Shown: in pieces, positions 47,352-56,594 of the stretch
How positions within the stretch are numbered: the stretch's first letter is position 1
Layout of the letters: each line of letters opens with the position of its first letter
Assembly (NCBI RefSeq): GCF_003074055.1
Contig: NZ_CP029043.1
Coordinates: 3,712,501-3,776,500, forward strand
Length of the DNA: 64,000 bases
DNA from: Streptomyces nigra
GTDB taxonomy: Bacteria; Actinomycetota; Actinomycetes; Streptomycetales; Streptomycetaceae
Direction: 5' to 3'
Program-made: the position numbers and the translations under genes
Notes under the pieces: model-generated
Told to the model about the DNA's origin: nothing
The model's database searches: none
What the model saw: only the letters and a program-made list of their open reading frames with translations

Positions 47352-48743
47352 TCAGAGGGCCTTCATCCCCCGCCAGCCCTCGGGGTCGACACCGCCCGGC
47401 ACAGCCGCCCCCTCGTCGTACGGCTGCCGGGTGAAGACGAAGGACCCGAGGTCCAGATGGTCCACGGTCCCGTCCGGCCGCCGTACGGCCTTCAGCAGCT
47501 CTCCGGCGTAGTAGCCCTCCAGCCCCGTCCAGGTGCCGTCGCCGTTGGCCCGGAACCGCGAACCGCGCCCCTTCCCGGACAGCGGCTCCAGCGTGACCAT
47601 CCCCTCGGCGCCGAGGCGCAGCCCGAAGGCGTACGTCCCCCAGTACCAGGGCCCCGTCAGCTCCAGCACGGCCGGATCGACATCCGGCATCGGACGCCAG
47701 GGCTCGGGAAAGCGCGGCTCGGCCTCGGCGACGATCCTGACGAGATCGGCGGCGACGGTGAACGGCAGCGGGCCGGAGGTGCAGTTGGCCAGGACCACCG
47801 CCGCCACGTCGTCGTCCACGCTCATCGTGAGGCAGGCGACAAAGCCCGGCAGGGACCCCGTGTGCCCGACGAGCGTCCTGCCGCCCTGGTGCCGCAGCTC
47901 CAGACCGAGGCAGTAGGCGTAGCCGCCGGCCACATCCGCGGCCTCCTGCGGGGCCGCGGGCGTCCGCATCTCCCGCAGGCTGCCGGCACCCAGAACCCGG
48001 TCGTCCCCGTTGACCAAGAACGCCGCGAACCGCGCCAGATCACCGGTCGTCGACCACAACTCCCCGGCGGGAGCCATCCTGCCCAGGTCCTCGGCCGGTT
48101 CGGGAAGCATCACATCGGCCCAGGGGTGCACGGCCCAGCCCCCGGCGTGCGGCGCGCTCGGCCGGGTGTCGGTGCGCTCGAGTCCGAGAGGTTCGAGCAC
48201 CTCCCTGCGCAGCACATCCGCCCAAGGCGCCCCACGCAGCTTCTCGACCAGCGCGCCGAGCACGGTGTAGCCGGGGTTCGAGTAGTGGAACCGGCGCCCG
48301 GACGGATGCAGGAGCGGCTGCTCACCGAGAACGTCCGCGAGCTCGGGCCGCAACGCACCGGAGGTCCGCTCCCACCAGGGCCCGGGCGACTCCGCCGCCA
48401 GCCCGCTGCTGTGCGTGAGCAGCTGGGCGATGGTGACCTCCCCCACACCGGTCCCCGGCAGATGCTTCTCCAAGGGATCACCGAGGTCGATGAGCCCCTC
48501 GTCCCGCAGGCGCAGCACCAGCACGGCCGTGAACGTCTTGGTGATCGAACCGATCCTGTACTGCACGTTCTCGTCCGGCCCGTGCCCGTCGACCGAGGTA
48601 CGCGAGCCGTGCCACACCGCCCGCCCACCCCGTACAACGGCCGCGACCAACGAGGGCGCCCGCCCCTCGGCCTGCGCCACGGCGATCCGGTGCGACAACG
48701 CCCGCCGCGTGCCCGGCAGAAGCTCTTCCTGAGATGTCGTCAT
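47352..48743 (-). CDS. Serine hydrolase of the beta-lactamase/esterase class C family
   Basis: A 463-aa protein. The catalytic SxxK is in RIGSITKTF (about residue 80), YSN is in FHYSNPGYTV, and HTG replaces the KTG triad (LVGHTGSLPG), as in class C-like esterases and D-aminopeptidases. A C-terminal lipocalin-like domain (about 345-463, with LTGPWYWGTYAFGLRL) follows. There is no signal peptide, so it is cytosolic; a beta-lactamase role in resistance is therefore unlikely. Start ATG 48743. Confidence 0.88.
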   Translation of the reverse strand: MTTSQEELLPGTRRALSHRIAVAQAEGRAPSLVAAVVRGGRAVWHGSRTSVDGHGPDENVQYRIGSITKTFTAVLVLRLRDEGLIDLGDPLEKHLPGTGVGEVTIAQLLTHSSGLAAESPGPWWERTSGALRPELADVLGEQPLLHPSGRRFHYSNPGYTVLGALVEKLRGAPWADVLRREVLEPLGLERTDTRPSAPHAGGWAVHPWADVMLPEPAEDLGRMAPAGELWSTTGDLARFAAFLVNGDDRVLGAGSLREMRTPAAPQEAADVAGGYAYCLGLELRHQGGRTLVGHTGSLPGFVACLTMSVDDDVAAVVLANCTSGPLPFTVAADLVRIVAEAEPRFPEPWRPMPDVDPAVLELTGPWYWGTYAFGLRLGAEGMVTLEPLSGKGRGSRFRANGDGTWTGLEGYYAGELLKAVRRPDGTVDHLDLGSFVFTRQPYDEGAAVPGGVDPEGWRGMKAL

Positions 48744-48784
48744 CCCCCCAGTCCACCCCGCCGACGGCACCTGGGTCGAGCGCA

Positions 48785-49417
48785 TTACCCCGAGCCGACC
48801 CGACGGTCATCGACCTCCACCTCCAGCTCAGGCCAGGCCGTGCTCAGCCGGGAGAGTTCCCGGCCCTCGGGCAACGAGGTCGAACCCAGCGACGGGTCCG
48901 GCTTGAAATGGACCAGCGTTCCTGTCGTGCCGTCGACCTCGACCGGGTCCAGATCAGTGACGGGGACACCGTGTTCGTAACGCTGACTCCAGGCCCCGTC
49001 GAGGCGACGGTTGGTATGGACGAGCCACTCACTGAGCGCCGCGACCACCGACATACCGCGCCGCGGATGCCCGTCAGGGAGCGCCTCTGCCTCCGGTGAG
49101 TCGAAGAAACGAAGATCCCCAGTCGCCATGACCGGCTTCTTTACAGGCTGCCCGAAGTCATCCACGCGGGTGTCGGTCCCCCGCCCGTCGTCCCCCACGG
49201 ACACGGAACCGTCGGAATGAAGCACGACGACACATCGCCCCTCGCCCCGGCTCGCCGCTTCGTCGGCCGCATAGGCGAGCACTTCGAGGACGAGATGCCA
49301 GGGACCACCCGGAGCGAACTCCCCACTGTTTCGCCGGACATCCGACAGATGCGCCGTATCGACGAGACGAGCCCAGTCGTGCGTGGTGTTGACCCAGGAA
49401 CCCCTCGATGCGTTCAC
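48785..49417 (-). CDS. Stand-alone GyrB-like GHKL ATPase-domain protein, probably degenerate
   Basis: A 210-aa protein aligning by eye with the first half of DNA gyrase B ATPase: LVLEVLAYAADEA (GyrB N-box EVVDNSIDEA), VVVLHSDGSVSVGDDGRGTDTR, RRGMSVVAALSEWL, then RYEHGVPV and TGTLVHFKPDPSL. The N-box Asn is replaced by Ala and the lid glycines are altered, so ATP binding is doubtful. No topoisomerase, Toprim or transducer domain follows. The start is unclear; GTG at 49417 is used. It lies 46 bases after dnaB on the same strand. Confidence 0.75.
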   Translation of the reverse strand: MNASRGSWVNTTHDWARLVDTAHLSDVRRNSGEFAPGGPWHLVLEVLAYAADEAASRGEGRCVVVLHSDGSVSVGDDGRGTDTRVDDFGQPVKKPVMATGDLRFFDSPEAEALPDGHPRRGMSVVAALSEWLVHTNRRLDGAWSQRYEHGVPVTDLDPVEVDGTTGTLVHFKPDPSLGSTSLPEGRELSRLSTAWPELEVEVDDRRVGSG

Positions 49418-49463
49418 GAGGGGAGTATCCCTGCCGGCGCCGGGGCCGATGCACGGTTTCCCG

Positions 49464-50942
49464 TCAGGTCTGTGCCATGTCCACGAAGCGGGAGTAGTGG
49501 CCCTGGAAGGCCACGGTGATCGTCGCGGTCGGGCCGTTACGGTGCTTGCCGACGATGATGTCCGCCTCGCCGGCGCGCGGTGACTCCTTCTCGTAGGCGT
49601 CCTCGCGGTGGAGCAGGATGACCATGTCGGCGTCCTGCTCGATGGAGCCGGACTCACGCAGGTCGGACACCATCGGCTTCTTGTCGGTGCGCTGCTCGGG
49701 ACCACGGTTGAGCTGCGAGAGCGCGATGACCGGGACCTCGAGCTCCTTGGCGAGGAGCTTGAGGTTACGGGACATGTCCGAGACCTCCTGCTGACGGCTC
49801 TCGGAGCGCTTGGAGCCGCCGGACTGCATCAGCTGGAGGTAGTCGATGATCACGAGCTTGATGTCATTGCGCTGCTTCAGGCGCCGGCACTTCGCGCGGA
49901 TCTCCATCATCGACAGGTTCGGAGAGTCGTCGATGTAGAGCGGTGCCGCCGATACCTCGGGCATGCGCCGGGCCAGCCGCGTCCAGTCCTCGTCCGTCAT
50001 CGTGCCGGAGCGCATGTGGTGCAGGGCCACCCTCGCCTCCGCCGAGAGCAGACGCATCGCGATCTCGTTGCGCCCCATTTCCAGGGAGAAGATGACGCTC
50101 GCCAGGTTGTGCTTGATGGAGGCCGCACGCGCGAAGTCGAGTGCGAGCGTGGACTTGCCCATGGCGGGACGGGCCGCGATGACGACCATCTGGCCCGGGT
50201 GGAGCCCGTTGGTGAGCGAGTCGAGGTCGGTGAACCCGGTGGGTACGCCCGTCATCTCGCCGGTGCGGGAGCCGATCGCCTCGATCTCGTCGAGGGCGCC
50301 CTCCATGATGTCGCCGAGCGGCAGGTAGTCCTCGCTCGTGCGCTGCTCGGTGACCGCGTAGATCTCTGCCTGCGCGCGGTTGACGATCTCGTCGACGTCG
50401 TCGTCGGCGGCGTATCCCATCTGCGTGATGCGCGTACCGGCCTCGACCAGGCGGCGCAGGACGGCCCGCTCATGGACGATTTCCGCGTAGTACTCGGCGT
50501 TCGCCGCCGTCGGCACCGTCTGGACGAGGGTGTGCAGATAGGCGGCACCGCCGACCTTGTTGATCTCGCCGCGCTTGGTGAGCTCGGCGGCGATGGTGAT
50601 CGGGTCGGCCGGCTCGCCCTTGGCGTAGACGTCGAGGATCGCCTGGAAGATCGTCTCGTGCGCGGGCTTGTAGAAGTCGTGGCCCTTGATGACCTCGACG
50701 ACATCGGCGATGGCGTCCTTCGAGAGCAGCATGCCGCCGAGGACGGACTGCTCGGCGTCGAGATCCTGGGGCGGGACCCGCTCGAAGGGCGTACCTCCGC
50801 CGTCCCACTCCCCGGTGTCTCTGCCCCGGTCATGCTGCTCGTCACGGCTACGGATGCCGTCGCTGCGCCGGCGGGAGGCGGGGAGACGATCCCCAGGACC
50901 GCTGTCGGCCCACGGGTCGTCCAAGGGCTCGGAAATACTCAC
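49464..50942 (-). CDS. dnaB: Replicative DNA helicase
   Basis: A 492-aa DnaB. A 50-residue charged, low-complexity leader precedes the N-terminal domain (PPQDLDAEQSVLGGMLL) and the RecA-type motor with Walker A ARPAMGKST, Walker B VIIDYLQLM, and ALSQLNRGPE. No intein interrupts it. It unwinds DNA ahead of the fork, loaded from oriC by DnaA. The GTG start follows GGAGG. The upstream 458-base gap carries a DnaA-box-like cluster. Confidence 0.97.
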   Translation of the reverse strand: MSISEPLDDPWADSGPGDRLPASRRRSDGIRSRDEQHDRGRDTGEWDGGGTPFERVPPQDLDAEQSVLGGMLLSKDAIADVVEVIKGHDFYKPAHETIFQAILDVYAKGEPADPITIAAELTKRGEINKVGGAAYLHTLVQTVPTAANAEYYAEIVHERAVLRRLVEAGTRITQMGYAADDDVDEIVNRAQAEIYAVTEQRTSEDYLPLGDIMEGALDEIEAIGSRTGEMTGVPTGFTDLDSLTNGLHPGQMVVIAARPAMGKSTLALDFARAASIKHNLASVIFSLEMGRNEIAMRLLSAEARVALHHMRSGTMTDEDWTRLARRMPEVSAAPLYIDDSPNLSMMEIRAKCRRLKQRNDIKLVIIDYLQLMQSGGSKRSESRQQEVSDMSRNLKLLAKELEVPVIALSQLNRGPEQRTDKKPMVSDLRESGSIEQDADMVILLHREDAYEKESPRAGEADIIVGKHRNGPTATITVAFQGHYSRFVDMAQT

Positions 50943-51123
50943 CGAGCCACCTCCTCCCGTCCGCCGAGCGGACCTCGCATGCCCCTAGTTCTACGGCACG
51001 CCACTGACAATCGAGAGGCCCACCTCCGGTTCTGTCACGTCGGTTTCCGCGACGGTTTTCCAGCCGTCGGGCGGAGTGGGCGCCGGACCACGGTAGAGGT
51101 GCGGGGGGCGTCAGCCAATCTGG

Positions 51124-51386
51124 TTATCCACAGGCCATGTGGACGACGGGCCAGATGCTGTGGAGAACCCCGCGAAACCTGTGCACGACACGGTGGACAG
51201 CCCTGTGAACAAGACTGCAACCTTCCCCACACCACACGTCTGACCTGAGCGTTTACCGTCCACCGGCTGTGCAGAAGAAAAAGTTTCCCGGTCGGACCAA
51301 GTTCCCTTCGAACGGTGCGCGACGCCACACACCACCGGACGCTTCGTAAGGGTCACTCAAAGATTGCATCACTTACCTGTGGACGA
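51124..51386. promoter_or_regulatory. DnaA-box-like cluster between dnaB and the MATE gene
   Basis: In the gene-free stretch 50943-51400 are TTATCCACA (51124-51132), TGTGGACGA (51138-51146 and 51378-51386), TGTGGAGAA (51159-51167) and TGTGAACAA (51204-51212). One is perfect and four have a single mismatch from known boxes. They flank the divergent promoters of dnaB and the MATE transporter. Confidence 0.6.
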
Positions 51387-51400
51387 TTACATTGATGCCC

Positions 51401-52738
51401 ATGACACAGGCCTCCGCGACCCCCAAGGCTGCCCGACGACAGCACGACCGAGAGATCGTCGCCCTGGCCGTCCCAGCCTTCGGCGCACTGGTCGCCGAGC
51501 CTCTCTTCGTCATGGCGGACAGTGCGATCGTCGGCCATCTCGGCACCGCACAGCTCGCCGGTCTCGGCGTCGCCTCGGCCCTCCTCATGACCGCCGTCAG
51601 CGTGTTCGTCTTCCTCGCCTACGCCACCACGGCGGCCGTCGCCCGCCGCGTCGGCGCCGGTGATCTCCCGTCCGCCATCCGCCAGGGCATGGACGGCATC
51701 TGGCTGGCCCTTCTCCTGGGCGCCGCCGTCATCGCTGTCGTCCTGCCCACAGCACCGTTCCTCGTCGAACTCTTCGGCGCCTCCGACACCGCCGCCCCGT
51801 ACGCGACCACGTATCTGCGGATCTCGGCGCTCGGCATCCCCGCGATGCTGGTCGTCCTGGCAGCGACCGGAGTGCTGCGCGGGCTCCAGGACACCCGGAC
51901 CCCTCTCTATGTCGCCGTCGGCGGCTTCATCGCCAACGCCGTGCTCAACGTCGGCCTGGTCTACGGCGCCGGCCTCGGCATCGCCGGCTCCGCCTGGGGA
52001 ACCGTCCTGGCGCAGTGCGCGATGGCCGCCGTCTATCTCCTGGTCGTGATCCGCGGAGCCCGTTCACACGGAGCCTCCCTGCGCCCGGACGCGGCCGGCA
52101 TACGGGCTTCAGCACAGGCGGGAGTACCGCTGCTGGTCCGCACGCTGTCGCTGCGGGCCATTCTGATGATCGCGACGGCCGTCGCGGCCCGGCTGGGAGA
52201 CGCCGATGTCGCCGCCCACCAGATCATCCTGTCGTTGTGGAGCCTGCTCGCCTTCGCGCTCGACGCCATCGCCATCGCCGGCCAGGCGATCATCGGCCGG
52301 TACCTGGGGGCCAATGACGCAGCCGGCGCCCGAGCCGTCTGCCGCCGCATGGTCGAGTGGGGCATCGCCTCCGGTATCGGCCTCGGGCTGCTCGTGGTGG
52401 TCGCACGGCCACTGTTCCTGCCCGTGTTCACCAGCGACAGCGCGGTCCAGGACATCGCGCTGCCCGCACTGCTCGTGGTGGCGTTGTCCCAGCCGATCTG
52501 CGGCGTGGTCTTCGTCCTCGACGGTGTCCTGATGGGAGCCGGTGACGGCCCCTATCTCGCCTGGGCGATGGTGGCCACGCTGGTCGTCTTCACCCCCGTG
52601 GCCCTGCTCGTCCCGGTCATTGGAGGCGGCCTGACCGGCGTCTGGGCGGCCATGACGCTGATGATGACGGTCCGCATGCTGACGCTCTGGCTGCGGGCCC
52701 GCTCGGGTCGCTGGGTCGTCACGGGCGCGACGCGCTGA
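51401..52738 (+). CDS. MATE-family efflux transporter (DinF-like)
   Basis: A 445-aa protein with 12 helices in two repeats, opening with REIVALAVPAFGALVAEPLFVMADSAIVGHLG. It is a Na+/H+-coupled exporter of the DinF branch. Start is set at ATG 51401; TTG 51392 and ATG 51395 are in frame. It is divergent from dnaB, as in other streptomycetes, and followed by two parS sites and a terminator. Confidence 0.9.
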   Translation: MTQASATPKAARRQHDREIVALAVPAFGALVAEPLFVMADSAIVGHLGTAQLAGLGVASALLMTAVSVFVFLAYATTAAVARRVGAGDLPSAIRQGMDGIWLALLLGAAVIAVVLPTAPFLVELFGASDTAAPYATTYLRISALGIPAMLVVLAATGVLRGLQDTRTPLYVAVGGFIANAVLNVGLVYGAGLGIAGSAWGTVLAQCAMAAVYLLVVIRGARSHGASLRPDAAGIRASAQAGVPLLVRTLSLRAILMIATAVAARLGDADVAAHQIILSLWSLLAFALDAIAIAGQAIIGRYLGANDAAGARAVCRRMVEWGIASGIGLGLLVVVARPLFLPVFTSDSAVQDIALPALLVVALSQPICGVVFVLDGVLMGAGDGPYLAWAMVATLVVFTPVALLVPVIGGGLTGVWAAMTLMMTVRMLTLWLRARSGRWVVTGATR

Positions 52739-52739
52739 C

Positions 52740-52753
52740 GTTTCACGTGAAAC
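52740..52753. other. parS site (left of a pair)
   Basis: Perfect GTTTCACGTGAAAC, starting 2 bases after the MATE stop. Confidence 0.92.
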
Positions 52754-52758
52754 GGCGT

Positions 52759-52772
52759 GTTTCACGTGAAAC
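52759..52772. other. parS site (right of a pair)
   Basis: Perfect GTTTCACGTGAAAC, 19 bases centre to centre from the first, nearly two helical turns. Confidence 0.92.
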
Positions 52773-52809
52773 GAACCCAGCCCAACTCGAAGCGAACCCA
52801 GCCCAACTC
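52772..52809 (+). repeat. 17-bp direct repeat next to the parS pair
   Basis: CGAACCCAGCCCAACTC occurs at 52772-52788 and again at 52793-52809, separated by 4 bases. Confidence 0.75.
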
Positions 52810-52811
52810 AC

Positions 52812-52851
52812 AGAGAAGGGGCCGTACCCGGGCGGGTACGGCCCCTTCTCT
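52812..52851. terminator. Bidirectional terminator between the MATE gene and rplI
   Basis: A 19-bp perfect stem (52812-52830 with 52833-52851) around GG serves both convergent units. Confidence 0.85.
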
Positions 52852-52876
52852 CAGCTGATCAAGCCGAGTGCGGCAA

Positions 52877-53323
52877 TCAGGCCGCGACGACCTCGATGTT
52901 GACCTTGGCGGCAACCTCGGGGTGCAGACGCACGGACGTCTCGTGGGCGCCCAGGGTCTTGATCGGCGCGCCGAGCTCGATGCGGCGCTTGTCGACCTCG
53001 GGGCCACCGGAGGCCTTGATCGCCGAAGCGACGTCGGCCGGGGTGACGGAGCCGAAGAGCCGACCGGCGTCGCCGGAGCGGACGGCCAGGCGGACCTTGA
53101 CACCCTCGAGCTGGGCCTTCACAGCGTTGGCCTGCTCGATGGTCTGGATCTCGTGGATCTTGCGAGCGCGACGGATCTGCTCGACGTCCTTCTCGCCACC
53201 CTTGGTCCAGCGGATAGCGAAATTCCGCGGGATCAGGTAGTTGCGAGCGTAACCGTCCTTGACGTCGACGACGTCGCCCGCGGCACCGAGGCCGGAGACC
53301 TCGTGGGTGAGGATGATCTTCAT
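52877..53323 (-). CDS. rplI: 50S ribosomal protein L9
   Basis: A 148-aa L9: N-terminal [33 protein letters not shown], long helix, then C-terminal RNA-binding domain ([14 protein letters not shown]). It binds 23S rRNA domain V. It is the last gene of rpsF-ssb-rpsR-rplI, 18 bases after rpsR. Confidence 0.98.
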   Translation of the reverse strand: MKIILTHEVSGLGAAGDVVDVKDGYARNYLIPRNFAIRWTKGGEKDVEQIRRARKIHEIQTIEQANAVKAQLEGVKVRLAVRSGDAGRLFGSVTPADVASAIKASGGPEVDKRRIELGAPIKTLGAHETSVRLHPEVAAKVNIEVVAA

Positions 53324-53341
53324 GTGTCGGTCACCCTTCCC

Positions 53342-53578
53342 TTATCGCGCGGTGGACGTGTAGGGCAGCAGCGCCATCTCACGGCTGTTCTTCACGGCCG
53401 TGGCGACGTCACGCTGGTGCTGCGTGCAGTTGCCGGTCACGCGGCGGGCACGGATCTTGCCGCGGTCGGAAATGAACTTCCGCAGCATGTTCGTGTCCTT
53501 GTAGTCCACGTACGTGACCTTGTCCTTGCAGAAAGCGCAGACCTTCTTCTTCGGCTTGCGCACAGGCGGCTTCGCCAT
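53342..53578 (-). CDS. rpsR: 30S ribosomal protein S18, zinc-ribbon (C+) form
   Basis: A 78-aa S18. It has Cys pairs CAFC and a later NCTQHQ, so it is the zinc-binding C+ type; Streptomyces also encodes a zinc-free paralogue under Zur control elsewhere. It pairs with S6 on the small subunit platform. It lies in the standard rpsF operon. Confidence 0.97.
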   Translation of the reverse strand: MAKPPVRKPKKKVCAFCKDKVTYVDYKDTNMLRKFISDRGKIRARRVTGNCTQHQRDVATAVKNSREMALLPYTSTAR

Positions 53579-53636
53579 GGTGTATCTCCTGTGTGATCAA
53601 GAAGTGTGGGTACGACCCACCCCTGGACCCGAAGGT

Positions 53637-54230
53637 CTAGAAGGGGGGCTCGTCCGAGTAGCCGCCGCCACCGCCGGCGCCGCCGGAGTTTCCACCCCAG
53701 CCGCCGCCACCCTGGTTGCCACCGGCGGGAGCGCCGGTCGCCCACGGGTCGTCGGCGGGAGCGCCGCCGCCCTGCTGACCGCTGCCGGAGCCACCGCCCC
53801 AGCCGCCGCCGGCCTGGCCGCCGCCACCGCCGCCGCCGTAACCGCCCTGGCCACCGCGAGCGCCACCGGAGGTCTTGGTGACCTTGGCCGTGGCGTTGCG
53901 CAGGCTGGCGCCGACTTCCTCGACGTCCAGTTCGTAGACCGTGCGCTTGACACCCTCACGGTCCTCATAGGACCGCTGCTTCAGCCGGCCCTGCACGATG
54001 ACGCGCATGCCTCGCTGGAGCGACTCGGCGACGTTCTCCGCCGCCTGACGCCAGACCGAGCAGGTGAGGAAGAGGCTCTCGCCGTCCTTCCACTCGTTCG
54101 TCTGACGGTCGAAGGTGCGGGGGGTGGACGCGACACGGAACTTCGCGACCGCCGCACCGGACGGGGTGAAGCGCAGCTCGGGGTCGTCGACAAGATTGCC
54201 GACCACCGTGATGACGGTCTCGCCTGCCAT
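53637..54230 (-). CDS. ssb: Single-stranded DNA-binding protein
   Basis: A 197-aa SSB. The OB fold occupies residues 1-110 ([32 protein letters not shown]). A Gly-rich linker ([14 protein letters not shown] type, about 118-185) ends with the acidic tip DEPPF that recruits replication partners. This is the essential, replication SSB because of the ribosomal operon context. Confidence 0.97.
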   Translation of the reverse strand: MAGETVITVVGNLVDDPELRFTPSGAAVAKFRVASTPRTFDRQTNEWKDGESLFLTCSVWRQAAENVAESLQRGMRVIVQGRLKQRSYEDREGVKRTVYELDVEEVGASLRNATAKVTKTSGGARGGQGGYGGGGGGGQAGGGWGGGSGSGQQGGGAPADDPWATGAPAGGNQGGGGWGGNSGGAGGGGGYSDEPPF

Positions 54231-54298
54231 GGGGGAACCTCTCGGCGGGTTTGCTCTGGCTGCTTGCTACTCGAATCCCGAAATCAGCTGAGCGGAGC

Positions 54299-54589
54299 TC
54301 AGTGCATCTCGGGACGGAGGACCTTGGTCCGGAGGACCGACTCGTTCAGGTTCATCTGGCGGTCGAGCTCCTTGACGACCGCAGGCTCGGCCTGCAGGTC
54401 GATGACCGAGTAGATGCCCTCGGGCTTCTTCTTGATCTCGTACGAGAGACGACGACGGCCCCAGGTGTCGACCTTCTCGACCTTGCCGTTGCCCTCACGG
54501 ACGACGGAGAGGAAGTTCTCGATCAGGGGGGCGACAGCGCGCTCCTCCAGATCGGGGTCGAGGATGACCATCACCTCGTAGTGACGCAT
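54299..54589 (-). CDS. rpsF: 30S ribosomal protein S6
   Basis: A 96-aa S6: [19 protein letters not shown] and [24 protein letters not shown]. First gene of the operon, with GGAGGTGGG before the ATG. Further open codons upstream are not S6 sequence. Confidence 0.97.
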   Translation of the reverse strand: MRHYEVMVILDPDLEERAVAPLIENFLSVVREGNGKVEKVDTWGRRRLSYEIKKKPEGIYSVIDLQAEPAVVKELDRQMNLNESVLRTKVLRPEMH

Positions 54590-54849
54590 GTGGAACCCAC
54601 CTCCTTTGGACTCAGCGGCCACGGTCGTTCCGTGGCAGGAGGGTCGTGATGCGTACGCAACGGTATCGGCCGCCACTGACAATCGGGGGTGACCTTGCGG
54701 TTCTCCCGAGCTCGGGCAGACACCGCTGCAGACGGTACACAGTACCTGCACACCGGCTTCCGGTTGAAATCCGGCCGCCGTCACCCACAATCTGTACACA
54801 TCGGGTGTGTATGGCGCTACGATGCGCCGCTTTTCGCAGGAGGTGCCCT

Positions 54850-55158
54850 ATGGCACAGGCATTGCGACCCAACACCGCCGGAGGCCTCTTCGCCACGGAC
54901 GGAAAGGCCCATCCCCTCCAGGACACCCTGCTCGTGGTGACCCTGGTGCTCGGCATCACGTCCTTCGTCACGGCCCAGTTCCACAACCTGCACCTGCTCA
55001 GCTCCTGGACCGGACTGATCGGCATCGCCACCGGTGCCTACGGCCAATGGATCTCGGTGACGACCCGTGAGCGCTTCGGCCTGATCGTGGGCCTCGGCGC
55101 ATCGGGAGTCGGCTTCTTCCTCGGCATGGCACACGGCGGGCTCTTCGGCGGCGTCTGA
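54850..55158 (+). CDS. Small integral membrane protein
   Basis: A 102-aa protein with three hydrophobic helices (about 27-45, 50-66, 77-97). It starts MAQALRPNTAGGLFATDGKAHPLQDTLLV. A strong AGGAGGTG site precedes the ATG. It is divergent from rpsF. No family known to me, and no function assigned. Confidence 0.75.
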   Translation: MAQALRPNTAGGLFATDGKAHPLQDTLLVVTLVLGITSFVTAQFHNLHLLSSWTGLIGIATGAYGQWISVTTRERFGLIVGLGASGVGFFLGMAHGGLFGGV

Positions 55159-55377
55159 CGCACCTGGGAGGCCCTCCTCGAACCGGTGGCCGGGAGGCCG
55201 GCCACCGACATCGCCACAACACCGCATAGAACACCCAGCGGACGTCTCGGAGGCACCCGGAGCCGGGGCGCAGCTTTCGTACGCCCGGTCGAGGCGCTTC
55301 CCGGGCGCAGTAGGCTTCGGCGCTAGAGCCGGAGCCCCTGTTCCCATGGGGACACACCAGCCCGAGGAGCGCCCCGA

Positions 55378-56496
55378 ATGAGCCTGACCCTGAGGACGAT
55401 CAGTCGCGAGCAGCATCTGGCATACATCCAGAGCCTGCCGTCGGCGAGCCACATGCAGGTTCCGGCCTGGGCTGACGTCAAGGCGGAGTGGCGTTCGGAG
55501 AGCCTCGGCTGGTTCGACGGCAGCGGCCAGTTGGTCGGCGCGGGTCTCGTCCTCTACCGCCAGCTCCCCAAGATCAAGCGATACCTCGCCTATCTGCCCG
55601 AGGGCCCGGTCATCAACTGGTTCTCGCCGAACCTGACCGAGTGGCTGGAGCCGATGCTCGCCCACCTGAAGCAGCAGGGCGCCTTCTCCGTGAAGATGGG
55701 CCCGCCGGTGATCATCCGGCGCTGGGACGCGGGCTCCATCAAGCAGGGCATCCAGAACCCGGACGTGAAGCGACTGCGCGACATCGAGGCCGACTTCATC
55801 GAGCCGCGCGCCTTCGAGGTCGCCGACAAGCTGCGCCGTATGGGCTGGCAGCAGGGCGAGGACGGCGGGGCCGGCTTCGGCGACGTACAGCCGCGCTATG
55901 TCTTCCAGGTGCCGCTGGCCAACCGCTCGCTCGAAGAGGTCCACAAGAACTTCAACCAGCTGTGGCGCCGCAACATCAAGAAGGCCGAGAAGGCCGGCGT
56001 CGAGGTCGTCCAGGGCGGTTACCAGGACCTGGAGGAGTGGCAGCGGCTGTACGAGATCACGGCCGTGCGCGACCACTTCCGGCCGCGCCCCCTGTCGTAC
56101 TTCCAGCGCATGTGGACGGCCCTCAACACCGAGGACCCCAACCGCATGCGGCTGTACTTCGCGCGGCACAACGGGGTGAACCTGTCCGCGGCGACGATGC
56201 TCATCGTCGGCGGCCACGTCTGGTACTCCTACGGCGCCTCCGACAACATCGGCCGTGAGGTCCGGCCCTCGAACGCGATGCAGTGGCGGATGCTGCGCGA
56301 CGCCTACGCGCTCGGCGCCACCGTCTACGACCTGCGCGGCATCTCCGACTCGCTGGACGAGACCGACCACCTCTTCGGTCTGATCCAGTTCAAGGTCGGC
56401 ACCGGCGGTCAGGCCGCCGAGTACCTCGGCGAGTGGGACTTCCCGCTGAACAAGCTGCTGCACAAGGCGCTCGACATCTACATGTCGCGTCGCTGA
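55378..56496 (+). CDS. femX: FemX-type aminoacyltransferase (peptidoglycan interpeptide bridge)
   Basis: A 372-aa FemABX-family protein with two GNAT-like halves and a helical arm: [52 protein letters not shown], and YGASDNIGREVRPSNAMQWRMLRDAY. In S. coelicolor FemX adds the single Gly to lipid II from Gly-tRNA, and its paralogue VanK substitutes during vancomycin resistance. It is probably essential. It lies 98 bases before an alanine-racemase-like gene. Confidence 0.92.
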   Translation: MSLTLRTISREQHLAYIQSLPSASHMQVPAWADVKAEWRSESLGWFDGSGQLVGAGLVLYRQLPKIKRYLAYLPEGPVINWFSPNLTEWLEPMLAHLKQQGAFSVKMGPPVIIRRWDAGSIKQGIQNPDVKRLRDIEADFIEPRAFEVADKLRRMGWQQGEDGGAGFGDVQPRYVFQVPLANRSLEEVHKNFNQLWRRNIKKAEKAGVEVVQGGYQDLEEWQRLYEITAVRDHFRPRPLSYFQRMWTALNTEDPNRMRLYFARHNGVNLSAATMLIVGGHVWYSYGASDNIGREVRPSNAMQWRMLRDAYALGATVYDLRGISDSLDETDHLFGLIQFKVGTGGQAAEYLGEWDFPLNKLLHKALDIYMSRR

Positions 56497-56594
56497 CCTC
56501 GCGGTCACTGCTTCGATACCGTCAGTACCCGCACCGTCGATAGCTTCCATACCTCTGATACACCGCAGCCACGAGAAAGGTTCCAGGTCCGGCC

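Noticed and set aside
47352..48743. Beta-lactamase resistance gene
   Set aside because: No signal peptide, HTG instead of KTG, and a lipocalin-like C-terminal domain point to a cytosolic serine hydrolase.
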